Assembly: GCA_003209425.1 (NCBI GenBank)
Contig: QCRB01000005.1
Span: 1-62,096 of the forward strand
DNA length: 62,096 bases
DNA from: Prochlorococcus sp. AG-459-E08
GTDB lineage: Bacteria > Cyanobacteriota > Cyanobacteriia > PCC-6307 > Cyanobiaceae
Direction of reading: 5' to 3'
Under the pieces are notes generated by a model that was given only the letters and a program-made list of their open reading frames with translations, did not search any database and was not told the origin of the DNA. Of this stretch, positions 48,298 to 59,569 are shown in pieces; within the stretch, counting starts at the first letter, position 1, and the number at the start of each line of letters is the position of its first letter. The translations under genes were made by a program, and so were the position numbers.

Positions 48298-49908
48298 TTA
48301 ATTTGATTCAGTTAACTTATCTTGAGAGGCTTTTATTAAACCTCTAAATAAGGGATGAGGTTTGCCAGGTCGTGATAAAAACTCAGGATGATATTGACAT
48401 GCTAAGAAGTATGGATGATTTTCTAACTCAATTAACTCAACTAATCTGCCATCTGGTGATGTACCACTAATTTTGTATCCAGAATCTAAAAAACTTTGTT
48501 TGTAGTAATTATTAAATTCGTATCTATGTCGATGTCTCTCATAAATAACATCCTCATCATATAAGTTTTTTCCAGTTGTATTTTTTGTCAATCTACATGG
48601 ATAAACTCCAAGTCTCATTGTCCCACCTAAATCAACTACATCTTCCTGTTCTGGTAATAAATGTATAACTGGATTGGGAGTATTTGGGTCTAGTTCTGAA
48701 CTAGAGGCATCTGGAAGATTAGCTACATTTCTTGCCCATTCTATAACTGCACATTGCATACCAAGGCACAAACCTAAAAATGGAATTTTATTTTCTCTTG
48801 CGAATTTTATAGCCGAAATTTTTCCATTTACTCCTCTATTACCAAATCCCCCTGGTACGACAATTGCATCAACCCCATTTAAGTAAGTTTCTGATGAATT
48901 TTTTTCTATCATTTCAGCACTTACCCAATGTAAATCTAATAAAGCCTTTTGTTCAATGCATGCATGTCTTAAAGCTTCAACAACGGATAAATATGCATCT
49001 CCAAGTTCAATGTATTTACCTACTAAAGCAACTTTGATTGGAGCTCCAGGATTTCTTAGGTTGTGTATTAGTTGCTCCCAATTTTTCAAATCACATTTTT
49101 TATCTTCAAGGTCTAAATACTTCAGGGTTTCTTTGCATAAACCTTCTTTTTTTAAAGAAAGAGGTACAGAATAAATACTGTCTGCGTCTAAAGCTTCAAT
49201 TACAGAGTTGATACTGACACCGCAAAAACCACTAAGCTTCTTTTTAAGAGCTTCATTGATAGATTTATCACTTCGGCATACAAGTAAATCTGGCTGAATT
49301 CCAATTGATCTTAATTCTTTAACTGAATGTTGTGTTGGTTTAGTTTTTATTTCACCAGAAGTTTTGATGTAAGGAAGTAATGTTACGTGTATGTATGCAA
49401 CATCGTTCCTATTGACATCATTTTTGAATTCTCTTATTGCCTCTAAAAAAGGTAGAGATTCAATATCTCCAACTGTTCCACCAATTTCAGTAATTATAAT
49501 ATCTGCATTACTGTTGGAGGCTACTCTATGAATTCTTTCTCTTATTTCTCCCGTTATGTGAGGTATTACTTGCACAGTTCCACCGTCATAACTACCTCTT
49601 CTTTCTTTATTGATAACTGCTTGATAGATAGATCCCGTAGTCACACTATTTAACCTAGTCATTGCAGTATCAGTAAATCTTTCATAGTGACCTAAATCTA
49701 GATCGGTTTCAGCCCCATCTTCAGTTACAAATACTTCTCCATGTTGGAAAGGGCTCATTGTTCCTGGATCAACATTTAGATATGGATCTAGTTTTAATAT
49801 TGAAACACTATATCCTCTAGACTTTAATAATCTTCCTAAGCTTGCAGCTACAATTCCTTTACCAATGCTAGAAACTACTCCTCCGGTGACAAATACAAAT
49901 TTTGACAT
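48298..49908 (-). CDS. pyrG: CTP synthase
   Basis: PyrG aminates UTP to CTP using glutamine. The 536 residues have the N-terminal synthetase domain ([23 protein letters not shown] at 3-25) and a C-terminal class I glutaminase domain. Nucleophile Cys is in [16 protein letters not shown] (near 380), and the His/Glu pair in [19 protein letters not shown]. It is of normal length. It is followed by queE after 18 bases and preceded by aspS after 75. Confidence 0.97.
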   Translation of the reverse strand: MSKFVFVTGGVVSSIGKGIVAASLGRLLKSRGYSVSILKLDPYLNVDPGTMSPFQHGEVFVTEDGAETDLDLGHYERFTDTAMTRLNSVTTGSIYQAVINKERRGSYDGGTVQVIPHITGEIRERIHRVASNSNADIIITEIGGTVGDIESLPFLEAIREFKNDVNRNDVAYIHVTLLPYIKTSGEIKTKPTQHSVKELRSIGIQPDLLVCRSDKSINEALKKKLSGFCGVSINSVIEALDADSIYSVPLSLKKEGLCKETLKYLDLEDKKCDLKNWEQLIHNLRNPGAPIKVALVGKYIELGDAYLSVVEALRHACIEQKALLDLHWVSAEMIEKNSSETYLNGVDAIVVPGGFGNRGVNGKISAIKFARENKIPFLGLCLGMQCAVIEWARNVANLPDASSSELDPNTPNPVIHLLPEQEDVVDLGGTMRLGVYPCRLTKNTTGKNLYDEDVIYERHRHRYEFNNYYKQSFLDSGYKISGTSPDGRLVELIELENHPYFLACQYHPEFLSRPGKPHPLFRGLIKASQDKLTESN

Positions 49909-49983
49909 TAAATATTTTTAATTAAGCACAGCCTCCTTATATTTTATTTAAACAAAAAACTTTTAGAACATCCATATATATTC

Positions 49984-51780
49984 TTATTCATCAATTGTTA
50001 TTTCAATATCTAATTCTTTTAATTGTGATTCAGAGACATTTGAAGGTGCATTTGTGAGAAGACATTTTGCTTGTTGATTTTTTGGAAAAGCAATAGTTTC
50101 TCTGATTGAATCTGCACCAATGATCAGCATGGTAATACGATCTAATCCAAACGCTATTCCACCATGAGGAGGAGCACCCATTTCTAGTGCTTCTATTAAA
50201 AATCCAAATTTTTCATCAATTTCTTTATCAGTAAGTCCTACCGTTTTCAGAACTTCTCTTTGTAAGTTCGCTTCATGAATACGTAAAGAACCACCTCCTA
50301 ACTCCAATCCATTAAGAACTAAGTCATAAGCATTTGCTGTAGAGCTCTCAATTTCTTTTTTCAAGTTTTCAGAATCTTTAGATTCTATATTTTTTGGAAA
50401 ACAAAAAGGATGATGTAAAGCTTCATATCTATTTTCCTCTTCATTTCTCTCAAACATCGGGAAGTCAGTTACCCATAAGAAATTCCATTTACTTTTATCA
50501 ATGAGATTTAAGTCTTTTGCGATATATTGTCTAATCCTATCTAATGACTGATTAACAATTTGTTTATCTCCAGCTCCTAAGAGGATTAAGTCTCCATCTT
50601 TTGCTTCTGTGATTTTTAAAATATCAGCTATATGCTCTTCACTTAAATTATTTTTAATTGCCCCAATAGTTTCAAGCTCATCACCTTTGACCCTTATAAA
50701 GGCCAAACCACCAGCTCCAGCATCTTGAGCTACTTGGAAGATGTCACCTCCTGGTTTAATTCTTACGTTGCTAATACTTGAATTACCTCCTTTGACTGTT
50801 ATGGATTTTATATAACCTCCAGACTGAATTGCCTTGGTGAAAATATTAAATCCAATATCACCTAATACTCCTCCTAAATCTTTTAATAACATTTGATATC
50901 TAGTATCTGGTCTATCAGTGCCGTAATTATCCATTGCTGCCTGCCATGACATTCTTGGAAAAGCATTATTAAAGTTAATATTTAAAACTTCTTTCCATAT
51001 TTTTTTTATGAGACTTTCATTAAAAGAAATTATTTCTTCTTCACTAATAAAGCTCATCTCAATATCTAATTGAGTAAACTCTGGCTGTCTATCTGCCCTT
51101 AAGTCTTCATCACGGAAACATTTTGCGATTTGATAATACTTGTCCAGGCCTCCAACCATTAAAAGTTGTTTAAATAGTTGTGGGGATTGAGGTAAAGCAA
51201 AAAATTCTCCATTTGAAAGACGTGCAGGAACAAGAAAATCGCGAGCGCCTTCTGGAGTTGACTTTGTAAGTAATGGGGTCTCTACTTCTGTAAATCCAAA
51301 ATTATCAAGAAATTCTCTAGCAACTTTAATAATCTTATGTCTTGTTTTTAAATTTTCTAGTAATTTTCCCCTTCTTAAATCAAGGTATCTATATTTTAAT
51401 CTGAGTTCCTCTTTTGTATTTTCATAATCATGTATAGACACTGGAAAAGGTAAGTTTTTTTTAATTTGGTTGAGAATTTGCAAATCCTTAACCTTAAGCT
51501 CTAACTCTCCAGTACTTAAATTTGCATTTATGGAATCTTTGGGCCTTTCATTAATAATTCCGCTAACCATTATTACTGTCTCATTTCTTAGAGTTTCTGC
51601 CTGTTTAAATAGATCTGCACCATCATCGGGGTTAATTGTTATTTGTAGGAATCCACTATGGTCTCTTAAATCAATAAAAATTACACCACCATGATCTCTT
51701 CTTCTATCTACCCATCCGCATAAATTAACTAATTTACCAATATCTGTATTATTGAGTTCTTCGCAAATTTTGTTTCTCAT
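49984..51780 (-). CDS. aspS: Aspartyl-tRNA synthetase
   Basis: AspRS is a class IIb enzyme. The 598 residues match the bacterial form: N-terminal OB fold ([24 protein letters not shown], near 17-40), motif 2 in [25 protein letters not shown] (near 215-239), a GAD insert around 310-400, and motif 3 GIAFGLDRI near 552. Whether it is discriminating or charges tRNA-Asn too cannot be decided from the motifs alone. Confidence 0.97.
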   Translation of the reverse strand: MRNKICEELNNTDIGKLVNLCGWVDRRRDHGGVIFIDLRDHSGFLQITINPDDGADLFKQAETLRNETVIMVSGIINERPKDSINANLSTGELELKVKDLQILNQIKKNLPFPVSIHDYENTKEELRLKYRYLDLRRGKLLENLKTRHKIIKVAREFLDNFGFTEVETPLLTKSTPEGARDFLVPARLSNGEFFALPQSPQLFKQLLMVGGLDKYYQIAKCFRDEDLRADRQPEFTQLDIEMSFISEEEIISFNESLIKKIWKEVLNINFNNAFPRMSWQAAMDNYGTDRPDTRYQMLLKDLGGVLGDIGFNIFTKAIQSGGYIKSITVKGGNSSISNVRIKPGGDIFQVAQDAGAGGLAFIRVKGDELETIGAIKNNLSEEHIADILKITEAKDGDLILLGAGDKQIVNQSLDRIRQYIAKDLNLIDKSKWNFLWVTDFPMFERNEEENRYEALHHPFCFPKNIESKDSENLKKEIESSTANAYDLVLNGLELGGGSLRIHEANLQREVLKTVGLTDKEIDEKFGFLIEALEMGAPPHGGIAFGLDRITMLIIGADSIRETIAFPKNQQAKCLLTNAPSNVSESQLKELDIEITIDE

Positions 51781-51835
51781 CTAAGTATGATTTATTTATC
51801 AATAACTTATAATAATTCTTTAAGGGTAAATTTAG

Positions 51836-52948
51836 TTAATAATTTTTTTTATAAAACGCTCTTTTTGTTATAACCCCTTTGAATTTTTTGCCTCTTATTA
51901 ATATTTGAACTTCATTATTTATTAAGGCATGCGAAGTATTGATGTATGCAAAAGCTATAGCTTGTTGTTTAGTTGGAGACCAACTGCCGCTTGTGATACT
52001 CCCAATATTTTCTTCACCTTTAAGAACTGCGCAACCTTTTCTTCCTATTGCTTTACCCTCTATAGAGAGACCAACTAACTTTTTTTGAATACCTAATCTT
52101 GACTGCTCTTCAAGAGATCTTCTTCCAAAGAATTCATGATTATTTTCTAGATTTACTAGCCAGCCTAACCCTGCTTCATATGGAGAAGTTTCTTCATTTA
52201 TGTCTTGACCATAAAGATGCATACCTGCTTCAAGTCTAAGAGTATCTCTAGCTCCTAAACCACAAGGTGCAATATTTTTGGAAATTGAGAAATCCCATAA
52301 ATTAATTGCTGCTTTTTTAGATAAAAGTATTTCTAGACCATTTTCTCCTGTATATCCTGTCTTTGAAAAGAAAATTTTTTCTTTAGGCGAAATATGTTCA
52401 AAAATTTTATATTCGCATCCAAAGTTAGGGATATGTGAGATCGAAGATTCAATCCATTCTTCAAATAAATCGAATGAGTTTTTTCCCTGTAGTGCTAAAA
52501 GTACTTTGTCTTTCTTAAAGTTTGTTATCGAAATTTCATATTTATTTAAATTATTTTTTATCCACTGAAAATCTTCTTCATATCTACTTGCATTAACTAT
52601 TAACAATAATTCTGATATGTCATTTTCTTGTATACCAAGGTCATAAATTATTAAGTCATCTATTATTCCTCCTTTATCATTTAGCATTACTGTATAAAGT
52701 CCCTGACCTTCAGAAAAGGAGTATAAATTAGTAGGAAAAAGTTTTTGAATATAATCCTTTGGATTGATTCCCCTAACAGATATCACACCCATGTGAGAAA
52801 TATCAAATAATCCTGCTGAAGATCTAACTGATTCATGCTCTTTAATTAATCCTGAAAATGATATGGGCATTTCCCAACCTGCAAAATCCACTAATTTTGC
52901 ATTGGATTCAACATATTTTGAATAAAGAGGACTTTTTAGTAAATCCAT
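51836..52948 (-). CDS. gcvT: Glycine cleavage system T protein (aminomethyltransferase)
   Basis: GcvT transfers the one-carbon unit from the aminomethyl-lipoyl H protein to THF, part of photorespiratory glycine use. The 370 residues begin with [23 protein letters not shown]. They show [15 protein letters not shown] near 47, and [19 protein letters not shown] near 233. gcvH and gcvP are not adjacent, and I see no glycine riboswitch in the 50-base upstream gap. Confidence 0.95.
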   Translation of the reverse strand: MDLLKSPLYSKYVESNAKLVDFAGWEMPISFSGLIKEHESVRSSAGLFDISHMGVISVRGINPKDYIQKLFPTNLYSFSEGQGLYTVMLNDKGGIIDDLIIYDLGIQENDISELLLIVNASRYEEDFQWIKNNLNKYEISITNFKKDKVLLALQGKNSFDLFEEWIESSISHIPNFGCEYKIFEHISPKEKIFFSKTGYTGENGLEILLSKKAAINLWDFSISKNIAPCGLGARDTLRLEAGMHLYGQDINEETSPYEAGLGWLVNLENNHEFFGRRSLEEQSRLGIQKKLVGLSIEGKAIGRKGCAVLKGEENIGSITSGSWSPTKQQAIAFAYINTSHALINNEVQILIRGKKFKGVITKRAFYKKNY

Positions 52949-52998
52949 GAAATATTTAGTTTGTATTTAGTATTTTTACACTGTAGGTTAGAAATTTT

Positions 52999-53880
52999 TT
53001 ATTGCATATTTTCTAATGACAAAATTAAGCTTCTAAGTACTTTGGCTGCAACTATGCTACTAACCCCGCCTTTATCAATTTCTGGAGATAATTCCACAAT
53101 ATCTGAAGCCACAATTCTAAAGTCTTTTAAAGTTTTCAGTATTTCTTCAAAATCATTCCAAAAAAATCCTCCCGGTTCTGGAGTGCCCGTCCCTGCTAAT
53201 AAACTGGGATCAAACCAATCTAAATCTATTGTTAAATAGATTGGAGACTTAGCGTATGGTAGAAGAGCTTGTTTTAACTCATGTGCATTTCCGCCTGGAC
53301 AAAAGTTAACTAATTGGTTGTTGTTATGCATAATTTCAAATTCTTCCTTAGTCCCACTTCTAATTCCTACTTGCAAAATTTTTTTTTCAGGTAGCACTTC
53401 TAAGCATCTTTTCATAGTACAAGCATGACTATGTTCATTTCCTACATATGATTCTCTTAAATCTGCATGTGCATCAAGTTGAACCAATATCAAATCTGGA
53501 TATTTTTTTACTAATGCTTCTATAGCACCTGTTGTAATAGAGTGTTCGCCTCCAATCATAATAGGACTAAGGCGTTTACTAATTAAATAATTTGTTGCTG
53601 ATTTAACCGATTCAATAACGGACTTTGAGTCATTTTTATCAATTAGTATTGATCCAAAATCAACATACATAATATCCTCTAAGTCTTTTTTTATTTTTGG
53701 ACAATATGTTTCTAAACAAGAACTGACTTGTCTTATTGCTTCTGGACCAAATCTTGCTCCTGGTTTAAACGAACATGTCCCGTCATAATTAACTCCAAAT
53801 ATACCAATTGAGCAATTCTCAGGACTTCTTTTTGCTCCCATATAAATTGCATTTTCGTTATCAAATAAATTTTTTGTCAT
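52999..53880 (-). CDS. speB: Agmatinase / ureohydrolase family protein
   Basis: This is a 293-residue ureohydrolase. The Mn ligands are visible in MIGGEHSITTGA (near 115), LDAHADLRESYVGNEHSH (near 135) and LTIDLDWFDPSLLAGTGTPEPGG (near 218). Agmatinase yields putrescine and urea, and the adjacent speE, one base upstream and co-oriented, supports a polyamine role. Related guanidino hydrolases share these motifs, so exact substrate remains inferred. Confidence 0.9.
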   Translation of the reverse strand: MTKNLFDNENAIYMGAKRSPENCSIGIFGVNYDGTCSFKPGARFGPEAIRQVSSCLETYCPKIKKDLEDIMYVDFGSILIDKNDSKSVIESVKSATNYLISKRLSPIMIGGEHSITTGAIEALVKKYPDLILVQLDAHADLRESYVGNEHSHACTMKRCLEVLPEKKILQVGIRSGTKEEFEIMHNNNQLVNFCPGGNAHELKQALLPYAKSPIYLTIDLDWFDPSLLAGTGTPEPGGFFWNDFEEILKTLKDFRIVASDIVELSPEIDKGGVSSIVAAKVLRSLILSLENMQ

Positions 53881-53881
53881 C

Positions 53882-54733
53882 TTATGAATCTAGTTCTTTT
53901 ACAATTTTATTTGGCATCATTTTGAATGCTGCATTTTGAAAATTTAAATTCCAAATTTCGCATCCTTTTTCTATTTTTAGGGCTTCATCATAATTTTGCT
54001 TTGATAAATTTAGATCTTCTGAAGAAGCGAATGTCCAACTCCAAATCCCGCTTGGATATATAGGCACAAAGGAATACATAGTTTCAGAAACTTTAAATAT
54101 ATTTTTTAAGGTTTTCAAAATATTTATATGAATATTTTTGAAGGATTCAGGAGATTCGCTTTGCGTTGCTAATATCCCCTTTGGTGTAAGTATTCTTTTA
54201 CATTCTTCATAAAAAGAATCTGAAAATAATAAATTTGAAAATTCTGAGGGATCTGAACCATCTATAAATATAACGTCGTAAAAATTATCTCTTGTTTTTT
54301 TTACCCATTTAACACCATCATCAACATGTATTTCTAATCTTTTGTCATTCCATGCTTCGCCTCCAATTTCTTTTAGAAATTTTTTTGATATTTTGATTAC
54401 CTCCTCATCAATTTCTACTAGATCAATTTTGGATATTTGAGTATATTTAACGCATTCTCTTACAGTGCCACCGTCACCACCGCCAATAATTAGTACATTA
54501 GATTTTTCGTCAATGCTACTTAATGCAGGATGCACAAGACACTCATGATAATATTTCTCGTCTTTTAATGATGTCATCCAGCAACCATCTAACATTAAAG
54601 CTTTACCATAATATTTATTTTCAATAACAATAATTTCTTGATATTTTGAGGTTTTTTTAATTAGAATTTTCCCATTTAGGCCGAATCTTGAGCCTTTATG
54701 ATATTCATCTATCCATGTTGTAATATTTGTCAT
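53882..54733 (-). CDS. speE: Spermidine synthase
   Basis: SpeE transfers aminopropyl from decarboxylated SAM to putrescine. The 283 residues contain YYGKALMLDGCWMTSLKDEKYYHE (near 41-65), VLIIGGGDGGTVRECVKY (near 80) and the catalytic DVIFIDGSDPSEFSNLLFS (near 153). It is of the usual bacterial length. Order mazG - speE - speB on the minus strand, with gaps of six and one base. Confidence 0.96.
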   Translation of the reverse strand: MTNITTWIDEYHKGSRFGLNGKILIKKTSKYQEIIVIENKYYGKALMLDGCWMTSLKDEKYYHECLVHPALSSIDEKSNVLIIGGGDGGTVRECVKYTQISKIDLVEIDEEVIKISKKFLKEIGGEAWNDKRLEIHVDDGVKWVKKTRDNFYDVIFIDGSDPSEFSNLLFSDSFYEECKRILTPKGILATQSESPESFKNIHINILKTLKNIFKVSETMYSFVPIYPSGIWSWTFASSEDLNLSKQNYDEALKIEKGCEIWNLNFQNAAFKMMPNKIVKELDS

Positions 54734-54739
54734 TTGCTT

Positions 54740-55585
54740 TTAGAAATTTTTTCCAGCAAGTTTTTGCTTGGCTATTTGCCAAAGCCGTTGAAAGTCTTTG
54801 GGAGTTTGTTTTTTAATATTATCTCCTGCATGCTCTTCGACGATTGAAAATCTGTCTAAAAATTTTATATTAGTCTTTTGAAGAGCTGATTCAGGATTTA
54901 TTTTTAAAAAGTTTGAGAGATTCAGAAGGGTAAAGTAAATATCCCCAAATTCATTTTTTATTTCAGAATCATTTTTGCATTTAATTGCCTCTTTTAATTC
55001 ATTGATCTCTTCTTCTAACTTTTTAAAAATCTCATCAGTACTTTCCCACTTAAAACCATGTTCTTTAACAACATTTGTGATTTTATCTGTACCAATCGTT
55101 GGAGGTAAATTTTTAATTTTCAAATTTAAATTTCTACTAATTGAAGATTTCATATGAGGTGCTTCTTTTTCTAAATTTTTTATATTTCCCCAAATCTGTT
55201 GTGATTTTTTTAATGATATTTTTTCTTTTTTGTTAAAAATATATGGATGTCTATTAATAATTTTCTTATTTAGATTTTTTATAACATCATTTAGTGCAAA
55301 TTCTTTTTCCTCGTAACCGATTTCAGCATGAAGCATTACTTGTAATAAAAGATCTCCTAACTCTTCACATATGTTATCTGCATTTTTTTCATATATCGCA
55401 TCTATAAATTCATTACTTTCTTCATATAAAAATGGGACCAACGATATATGAGACTGTATTTTCTGCCATGGGCAACCCCAAGTTTTATCTTTTAATGCTT
55501 TGATATTAGATATTAAGATTTTAAAACTATTTATAGTTTCTAAATCGGAATTGTTTTCCAATTTATATCTATTGTTTGAGGACAT
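54740..55585 (-). CDS. mazG: Nucleoside triphosphate pyrophosphohydrolase MazG
   Basis: MazG hydrolyses NTPs to NMPs and is implicated in nucleotide pool cleaning. About 281 residues carry two MazG domains: CPWQKIQSHISLVPFLYEESNEF with EELGDLLLQVMLHAEI (N-terminal), and a second with EEINELKEAI and EFGDIYFTLLNLSNFL. The repeated EExxE...ExxD metal-binding pattern is visible in both. I use the ATG at 55585 (MSSNNRYKL); a TTG at 55618 would add 11 residues. Cyanophages of this host carry short single-domain MazG proteins, whereas this one is the long cellular type. Confidence 0.93.
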   Translation of the reverse strand: MSSNNRYKLENNSDLETINSFKILISNIKALKDKTWGCPWQKIQSHISLVPFLYEESNEFIDAIYEKNADNICEELGDLLLQVMLHAEIGYEEKEFALNDVIKNLNKKIINRHPYIFNKKEKISLKKSQQIWGNIKNLEKEAPHMKSSISRNLNLKIKNLPPTIGTDKITNVVKEHGFKWESTDEIFKKLEEEINELKEAIKCKNDSEIKNEFGDIYFTLLNLSNFLKINPESALQKTNIKFLDRFSIVEEHAGDNIKKQTPKDFQRLWQIAKQKLAGKNF

Positions 55586-55665
55586 AGCATATATTTTATT
55601 AATTAAATTTTGCCTCAATCATGAAATATTTAAATACTTAGTATAAATTTTTCAACTTCATCTAT

Positions 55666-55671
55666 TAGAAT
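55666..55671 (+). promoter_or_regulatory. Candidate -10 element of tRNA-Val
   Basis: TAGAAT ends 12 bases before the tRNA 5' end, at a suitable distance for a transcript with a very short leader. No -35 hexamer is evident. Confidence 0.4.
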
Positions 55672-55683
55672 GATTTATCATAA

Positions 55684-55755
<72 letters not shown>

Positions 55756-55770
55756 TTTATTATTTTTCTA

Positions 55771-56112
55771 ATGACTGAGATCGTCAATCTTTCAATCAGT
55801 CAAAGCGCTGCTTCAGAACTATCTAGGCAAGCTTCTTTTGGAGGTTCTCCTGGAGAAATGTCGATTGATTTGGTAGAGGATAAAAATTGTTCCGAAGGAT
55901 GGATGCATATTAAATTAAGGCCAGGCACATGTAATGGATCCCCTATTTCAAGAACTGAAGGGGTAACTTTATACGCCGATGTAAAAAAGTTTAATTTACT
56001 GAAAGATTTAAAATTAGATTATTACGGTGATTTGAGCGGTGGTGGATTTCTTATTTCAACACCAAAAAATGCAAAACGTTGTTCCTGTGGTTCTGGCTTC
56101 AAACTTTTGTAG
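55771..56112 (+). CDS. A-type iron-sulfur carrier protein (HesB/IscA/SufA family)
   Basis: This is a 113-residue A-type carrier that delivers Fe-S clusters to apo-proteins. The three family cysteines are present: Cys40 (KNCSEGW) and the C-terminal CSCG motif (Cys104, Cys106), after DYYGDLSGGGFLISTPKNA. The stretch RPGTCNGSPISRTEG (about 50-64) departs from typical IscA sequence. The ATG at 55771 is chosen because an upstream in-frame start at 55726 lies inside the tRNA. It begins 15 bases after tRNA-Val and is followed by valS. Confidence 0.85.
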   Translation: MTEIVNLSISQSAASELSRQASFGGSPGEMSIDLVEDKNCSEGWMHIKLRPGTCNGSPISRTEGVTLYADVKKFNLLKDLKLDYYGDLSGGGFLISTPKNAKRCSCGSGFKLL

Positions 56113-56209
56113 AATGGATTTGTCTTTTTTTGCAAACTAATATTATTTTCATTAGTTGGCTGCTCTCAAGATAAAATAAACAAAAAGTTTATTGAAATAA
56201 AATTTGCAC

Positions 56210-58966
56210 ATGACAGAGATGAATGATCAATTATCTTTAGAGAATTATTCACCTTTTGAAGTAGAGAAAAAGTGGCAAGACAAATGGGAAAGTCTAAAGG
56301 CGTTTAGTCCTAACCCTGAGGATGATGGGGAGCCTTTTTGCGTTGTTATTCCGCCACCAAATGTAACTGGATCTTTGCATATGGGACATGCATTTAATAC
56401 AGCTTTGATAGATGTTGTAGTACGTTTTCAAAGACTTTTAGGTAAGAATGTTTTGTGTTTGCCAGGCACTGATCATGCTTCAATAGCTGTTCAAACTATT
56501 CTCGAAAAACAATTAAAAAGTGAAGGCAAAACAAGTGAGGATATTGGAAGAGATGAATTTCTTAAAAGAGCATGGAACTGGAAAGAACAAAGTGGTGGAA
56601 GAATAGTTTCTCAATTAAAAAGGATAGGATATTCAGTTGACTGGGCTAGAGAAAGATTTACTCTTGATCAAAAATTAAATGAAGCAGTTATTGAAGCTTT
56701 TAATATTCTCTATAAAAAGAATTTAATTTATAGAGGCGAATATTTGGTTAATTGGTGCCCTGAATCTCAATCCGCCGTAAGTGATCTTGAAGTTGAAATG
56801 CAAGAAGTGAATGGTCATTTATGGCATTTTAAATACCCTTTAATTTCTGAAAGTGGTGAACAGTTAGATAAGTACTTAGAAGTTGCAACAACAAGACCAG
56901 AAACTCTTTTGGGTGATACTGCTGTGGCAGTTAATCCTGATGATGATAGATATAAAGAATTTATTGGTGTCAAAGTAAAAGTCCCTTTCGTTGATAGAGA
57001 AATACCTATTATCGCTGACTCGCATGTTGATAAAGATTTTGGTACAGGTTGTGTGAAGGTTACTCCAGCCCATGATCCAAATGATTTTGCAATAGGAAAA
57101 AGGCATAATTTAAAACAGATTAATGTAATGAACAAAGATGGAACTTTAAATATTAATGCAGGTATTTTTCAAAATTTAGATAGATATGAGGCTAGAAAGA
57201 AAATTATCAAAGAATTGGATAACTTAGGCCTTTTGACAAAGATAGAGGATTATAAACATACTGTTCCTTTTTCTGATAGAGGTAAGGTGCCAATTGAACC
57301 TTTATTGTCAACACAATGGTTTTTGAAAATGGATGATATATCACAAGGATGTCTTAATGAAATTGATTCAAAAAAACCATCGTTTATTCCTCCACGGTGG
57401 GAGAAAGTTTATAAGGATTGGTTAGAGAATATTAATGATTGGTGTATCAGTCGGCAATTGTGGTGGGGGCACCAAATACCAGCATGGTATGTTTTAGATG
57501 ACTCTCAAGACTCAATAGAACAAAATACTCCATATATCGTTGCAAGAAATGAAGAAGATGCCTTAATCGAAGCTAATAAAAAATTTGGATCAAATATTAA
57601 ATTGGTTCGTGATAAAGATGTTTTGGATACATGGTTTTCAAGTGGTTTATGGCCTTTCTCAACTCTTGGCTGGCCAAATACAAATGATCCTGATTTTAAA
57701 AAATGGTATCCAAATAATGTTCTTGTTACTGGTTTCGATATTATTTTCTTCTGGGTGGCCAGAATGACAATGATGGGGAATACTTTTACGAATAATATCC
57801 CTTTTAAAGATGTTTATATTCATGGTCTTGTTCGAGATGAAAATAATAAAAAAATGAGTAAAAGCTCAGGAAATGGTATTGATCCAATACTATTAATTGA
57901 TAAATATGGTTCTGATGCTTTGCGATTTGCTTTGATTCGAGAAGTTGCAGGCGCTGGACAAGATATTCGTCTTGATTTTGATCGAAAAAAAGACACATCT
58001 TCAACTGTTGAAGCCTCAAGAAATTTTGCGAATAAATTATGGAATGCAACTAAATTTGTATTAATTAATAAAACTTCTAATAATCATTATTCGCTTAATG
58101 AAAGTGATGAAACTTCTTTAGAGTTATGCGATAAGTGGATTTTATCTAAACTGAATAAGGTAAACACAAAGGTTTCTGCTTTGTTGAAAGAATATAAATT
58201 GGGAGAATCTGCGAAACTACTATATGAATTTACGTGGAATGATTTTTGTGATTGGTATGTAGAATTTGCTAAACAAAGGTTTAATAATAAAGAGACTAAA
58301 AATAGACAAATATCTGAAAAGGTTTTAATAAAAGTGCTTAATGATATTTTGGTGATGATTCATCCTTTTATGCCGCACATTACTGAAGAACTTTGGCATG
58401 TAATGCAACTTAAACCAGATAAAGAATTATTATCTCTACAAAAATGGCCAACCCAAGAAAATAAATTTGTTGATAATAAGCTTGATAATTCCTTTCAGCA
58501 ACTATTTGAAATTATTAGATTGATTAGAAATTTGAGAGCTGAATTAGGTCTCAAGCCATCAGAAAAAGTTCCTGTTTACTTAATTTCAGATAATGATGAA
58601 TTGATTGATTTTTTAAAAACTTTAGTTGATGATATTCAAACTTTAACTAAATCTTCTGAAGTATTTATTTTTAAACCCAATGCTGTTGACAAAAAAGAGT
58701 TTGCTAAATCTTTTTCTGGGATTATAAGTGATTTAGAAGTTTACTTACCTTTTCAGGATTTTGTAAATATAGATGCATTAAAGGAAAGGTTAAGTAAGGA
58801 TTTAAAAAAGGTGACTATTGAATTAGATAATTTAAATAAGAGATTATCTAATAAAAATTTTTTGGATAAGGCTCCAAAAGATATTGTTGATGAATGTAGA
58901 TTTAAATTAAACGAGGGCTCGGTACAAATGGAGAGAATCACTAAAAAACTGGAACTTTTGCATTGA
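56210..58966 (+). CDS. valS: Valyl-tRNA synthetase
   Basis: ValRS is a class Ia enzyme with an editing domain. About 918 residues: HIGH-type motif PPPNVTGSLHMGH at about 48-60, CP1 editing domain (YLEVATTRPETLLGDTAVAVNP near 223), and KMSKS at 548-552 in NNKKMSKSSGNGIDP. A C-terminal coiled coil spans about 850-918. ATG codons at 56210 and 56219 are both possible; a TTG at 56204 is less likely. The tRNA-Val gene is about 450 bases upstream. The last bases overlap the start region of the VTT gene. Confidence 0.97.
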   Translation: MTEMNDQLSLENYSPFEVEKKWQDKWESLKAFSPNPEDDGEPFCVVIPPPNVTGSLHMGHAFNTALIDVVVRFQRLLGKNVLCLPGTDHASIAVQTILEKQLKSEGKTSEDIGRDEFLKRAWNWKEQSGGRIVSQLKRIGYSVDWARERFTLDQKLNEAVIEAFNILYKKNLIYRGEYLVNWCPESQSAVSDLEVEMQEVNGHLWHFKYPLISESGEQLDKYLEVATTRPETLLGDTAVAVNPDDDRYKEFIGVKVKVPFVDREIPIIADSHVDKDFGTGCVKVTPAHDPNDFAIGKRHNLKQINVMNKDGTLNINAGIFQNLDRYEARKKIIKELDNLGLLTKIEDYKHTVPFSDRGKVPIEPLLSTQWFLKMDDISQGCLNEIDSKKPSFIPPRWEKVYKDWLENINDWCISRQLWWGHQIPAWYVLDDSQDSIEQNTPYIVARNEEDALIEANKKFGSNIKLVRDKDVLDTWFSSGLWPFSTLGWPNTNDPDFKKWYPNNVLVTGFDIIFFWVARMTMMGNTFTNNIPFKDVYIHGLVRDENNKKMSKSSGNGIDPILLIDKYGSDALRFALIREVAGAGQDIRLDFDRKKDTSSTVEASRNFANKLWNATKFVLINKTSNNHYSLNESDETSLELCDKWILSKLNKVNTKVSALLKEYKLGESAKLLYEFTWNDFCDWYVEFAKQRFNNKETKNRQISEKVLIKVLNDILVMIHPFMPHITEELWHVMQLKPDKELLSLQKWPTQENKFVDNKLDNSFQQLFEIIRLIRNLRAELGLKPSEKVPVYLISDNDELIDFLKTLVDDIQTLTKSSEVFIFKPNAVDKKEFAKSFSGIISDLEVYLPFQDFVNIDALKERLSKDLKKVTIELDNLNKRLSNKNFLDKAPKDIVDECRFKLNEGSVQMERITKKLELLH

Positions 58967-58968
58967 GA

Positions 58969-59565
58969 ATGAATATATTTCTTGAAAATATTTATAATTT
59001 GTCTTTTTTTTTTAATACTGGAATTGGGATATTTTCGTTTGTTTGTATTTATATTTTAATTGTTTTATTAATACTTCCAGCTTCTTGGTTATCTTTATTA
59101 TCAGGTTTTTTATATGGCTCATATTTAGGATCAATTATCGTTTTTATTTCAGCTTCCATAGGAGCAACAGTTGCTTTTTTTGTATCAAAAAGTTTTTTTG
59201 CAAAAAAGTTAAAAAATTTTTTAAGCCGTTATCCAAAATTGAGTGTTATGGAAAAAGTAGTAGAAAAAGGTGGACTGAAATTAATTTTTTTAGCGAGATT
59301 ATCGCCGATATTTCCCTTCAGCATTCTTAATTATTTTTATGGTTTGAATAATGTTAAATTTCGAGATTTCGCTCTTGGTCTTCTTGGAATAATTCCAGGA
59401 ACTTTTCTTTATTGCTCAATAGGTAGTTTGGCAAAAAGTATCCAGGAGCTAAAAAATGTGCAATCACCAAATAATTTTTATATGACTATTATTGGAATTA
59501 TTTCAACTTTTTTAGTTGTATATTTCTCAGCTAAATACTCTAGAGAATATTTCGAAAACTCCTAA
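58969..59565 (+). CDS. VTT-domain (TVP38/TMEM64, DedA-superfamily) membrane protein
   Basis: This roughly 198-residue integral membrane protein has about five hydrophobic segments. The VTT/SNARE-associated core is FLYGSYLGSIIVFISASIGA (near 50-70), the segment LIFLARLSPIFPFSILNYFYGL (near 105-126) and LGIIPGTFLYCSIGS. Family members act in lipid scrambling or metal/selenite tolerance in other organisms; the role here is unknown. The ATG at 58969 lies three bases after the valS stop. A TTG at 58963 would overlap it. Confidence 0.85.
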   Translation: MNIFLENIYNLSFFFNTGIGIFSFVCIYILIVLLILPASWLSLLSGFLYGSYLGSIIVFISASIGATVAFFVSKSFFAKKLKNFLSRYPKLSVMEKVVEKGGLKLIFLARLSPIFPFSILNYFYGLNNVKFRDFALGLLGIIPGTFLYCSIGSLAKSIQELKNVQSPNNFYMTIIGIISTFLVVYFSAKYSREYFENS

Positions 59566-59569
59566 GAAT

